Positions 62,667-64,000 of a stretch of DNA of 64,000 nucleotides are shown piece by piece. A program made the translations under genes and the position numbers. Positions within the stretch are counted from its first letter, which is position 1. Each line of letters starts with the position of its first letter. A model generated the notes under the pieces. The model was not told where the DNA came from. It did not search any database and saw only the letters and a list, made by a program, of their open reading frames with translations. The stretch comes from Loxodes magnus (taxonomy: Eukaryota > Ciliophora > Karyorelictea > Loxodida > Loxodidae): positions 434,001 through 498,000 of the forward strand of contig CAMPDV010000065.1 of the NCBI GenBank assembly GCA_946699065.1. Reading direction: 5' to 3'.

Positions 62667-64000
62667 GACTGAAATAGAATTTCAAGTAAATTAAAATAAG
62701 TTTGACTGAAATAGAATTTTAAGTAAATAAAAATAAGTTTGACTGAAATAGAATTTTAAGTAAATTAAAATAAGTATGACTGAAATTGAATTTTAAGTAA
62801 ATTAAAATAAGTGAGACTGAAAAAGTATTTTAATTAAATTAAAATCAGTTTGACTGAAATAGAATTTTAAGTAAATTAAAATCAGCACGACTGAAATAGA
62901 ATTTCAAGTAAATTAAAATAAGTTTGACTGAAATAGAATTTTAAGTAAATAAAAATAAGTTTGACTGAAATAGAATTTTAATTAAATTAAAATAAGTGTG
63001 ACTGAAATAGAAATTTAAGTAAATTAAAATAAGTGTGACTGAAATAGAATTTTAAGTAAATTAAAATAGTTTGACTGAAATAGAATTTTAAGTAAATTAA
63101 AATTGGTTTGACTGAAATATAATTTTAAATAAATTAAAAAAGTATGAATGAAACAGAAATTTAAGTAAATTAAAATAACTTTGACGGAAATAGAATTTTA
63201 AGTAAATTAAAATAAGTTTGACTGAAATAGAATTTCAAGTAAATTAAAATAAGTTTGACTGAAATAGAAATTTAAGTAAATTAAAATAAGTGTGACTGAA
63301 ATAGAATTTTAAGTAAATTAAAATAGTTTGACTGAAATAGAATTTTAAGTAAATTAAAATCAGTTTGACTGAAATAGAATTTTAAGTAAATTAAAATAAG
63401 TTTGACTGAAATAGAAATTTAAGTAAATTAAAATAAGTGTGACTGAAATAGAATTTTAAGTAAATTAAAATAAGTGTGACTGAAATAGAATTTTAAGTAA
63501 ATTTAAATAAGTTAGACTGAAATAGAATTTTAAGTAAATTAAAATCAGTTTGACTGAATCAGAATTTTAAGTAAATTAAAAATGTTTGACTGAAATAGAA
63601 TTTCAAGTAAATTAAAATAAATATGACTGAATCAGAATTTTAAGTAAATTAAAAATGTTTGACTGAAATAGAATTTTAAGTAAATTAAAATAATTATGAC
63701 TGAAATTGAATTTTAAGTAAATTAAAATAAGTGAGACTGAAAAAGTATTTTAATTAAATTAAAATAAATATGACTGAAATAGAAATTTAAGTAAATTAAA
63801 ATAGTTTGACTGAAATAGAAATTTAAGTAAATTAAAATAAGTTTGACTGAAATAGAAATTTAAGTAAATTAAAATAAGTTTGAATGAAATAGAATTTTAA
63901 GTAAATTAAAATAAGTATGACTGAAATAGAATTTTAAGTAAATTAAAAAAGTATGAATGAAACAGAAATTTAAGTAAATCAAAATAACTTTGACTGAAAT

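Larger units (their letters stand above)
1..64000 (+). repeat. 37-bp AT-rich satellite array, entire window
   Basis: Every row is made of head-to-tail copies of a 37-bp monomer. Its conserved parts are AAGTAAATTAAAAT and GACTGAAATAGAATTTT, joined by a variable linker of about six bases. The first two copies show the period directly, since TAAGTAAATT starts at 1 and again at 38. At 37 bp the window holds about 1,730 monomers. Some copies are 36 bp because the linker has lost one base (AAAATAGTTTGACTG, AAAATCATTTGACTG). The consensus has 18 A, 13 T, 5 G and 1 C. I found no inverted block, no unique sequence and no transposon ends, and both window edges lie inside the array. All six frames are broken by frequent stops. 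The scale suggests eukaryotic heterochromatin; a centromeric role is possible but nothing in the sequence proves it. The species is not identifiable from this sequence. Confidence 0.98.
59217..64000 (+). repeat. 5.7-kb higher-order unit, copy 2 (cut by window end)
   Basis: Second copy of the 5.7-kb unit, running off the window edge. It carries the internal repeat too, with markers at 60,811 and 62,469 (1,658 bp). Relative to copy 1 it has about 294 bp extra at 61,445-61,738 and lacks about 295 bp corresponding to 55,945-56,240, so the offset goes from 5,717 to 6,011 and back to 5,716. The extra segment holds private variants such as AAAAAATATTTT and AATTATAATCAG. Confidence 0.85.

Noticed and set aside
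1..64000. CRISPR array (short repeats of about 37 bp)
   Set aside because: The monomers are contiguous, with no unique spacers between repeats. The linker is only about six bases and recurs in a few forms, there are no cas genes, and about 1,730 units with nested duplications fit a satellite.
1..64000. Telomeric or subtelomeric repeat
   Set aside because: A 37-bp unit with no short G-rich telomere motif and no chromosome end does not fit a canonical telomere. A subtelomeric location cannot be excluded but has no support here.
1..64000. CENP-B box in the monomer
   Set aside because: The GC-rich core of the CENP-B box is absent. The CAGCACGACTG variant has one CpG but otherwise does not resemble the box.

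Overview
The whole 64 kb window is one uninterrupted, AT-rich tandem satellite array. I see no gene, RNA gene, transposon, CRISPR array or unique-sequence island in it. The basic monomer is 37 bp, with 36-bp variants that have lost one base. It has two well-conserved blocks, AAGTAAATTAAAAT and GACTGAAATAGAATTTT, separated by a variable linker of about 6 bp (AAGTTT, CAGTTT, AAGTGT, AAATGT, AAGTGA, CAGCAC, TTGGTTT and others). About 1,730 monomers fit in the window, and every row reads in the same head-to-tail orientation. The consensus is about 16% G+C, with five G and one C on the + strand. An array of this size with nested multi-monomer repeats points to a eukaryotic chromosome, in heterochromatin or possibly a centromeric or pericentromeric block, read through by a long-read assembly. 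The sequence does not let me name the species or clade.

The array is hierarchical. Rare monomer variants serve as landmarks and recur at fixed offsets, which exposes segmental duplications at several scales. The left domain (about 1 to 31,650) is built around a large direct duplication: 786-16,884 recurs from 16,885 to about 28,971. The two copies now differ by local expansions and contractions: a 1,362-bp tandem pair and a 1,992-bp tandem pair in the first copy, a 185-bp five-monomer tandem in the first copy, and a 110-bp three-monomer duplication in the second. Further expansions (1,363-bp and about 736-bp tandems) fill 27.6-31.6 kb.

The right domain (about 31,650 to 64,000) uses a different mix of variants and different higher-order units: a 7,384-bp-offset copy, a 3,803-bp-offset copy, 772-bp and 446-bp tandems, a block repeated at about 2,955 bp, an approximately 222-bp six-monomer tandem, a 591-bp tandem and a 371-bp tandem. 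At the right end a block from about 53.5 kb is repeated with a 5,717-bp offset and continues past the window edge. A 198-bp marker block recurs eight times here. It happens to be open for 65 codons on the minus strand, but it is satellite, not a gene.

No gene pathway can be described. The interest lies in how the array evolves: unequal exchange in near-multiples of 37 bp, conversion-like patches, and a conserved dyad-symmetric element in nearly every monomer. All segment edges below are read by eye from landmark variants and may be off by one to several monomers. Offsets measured between landmarks are more reliable.
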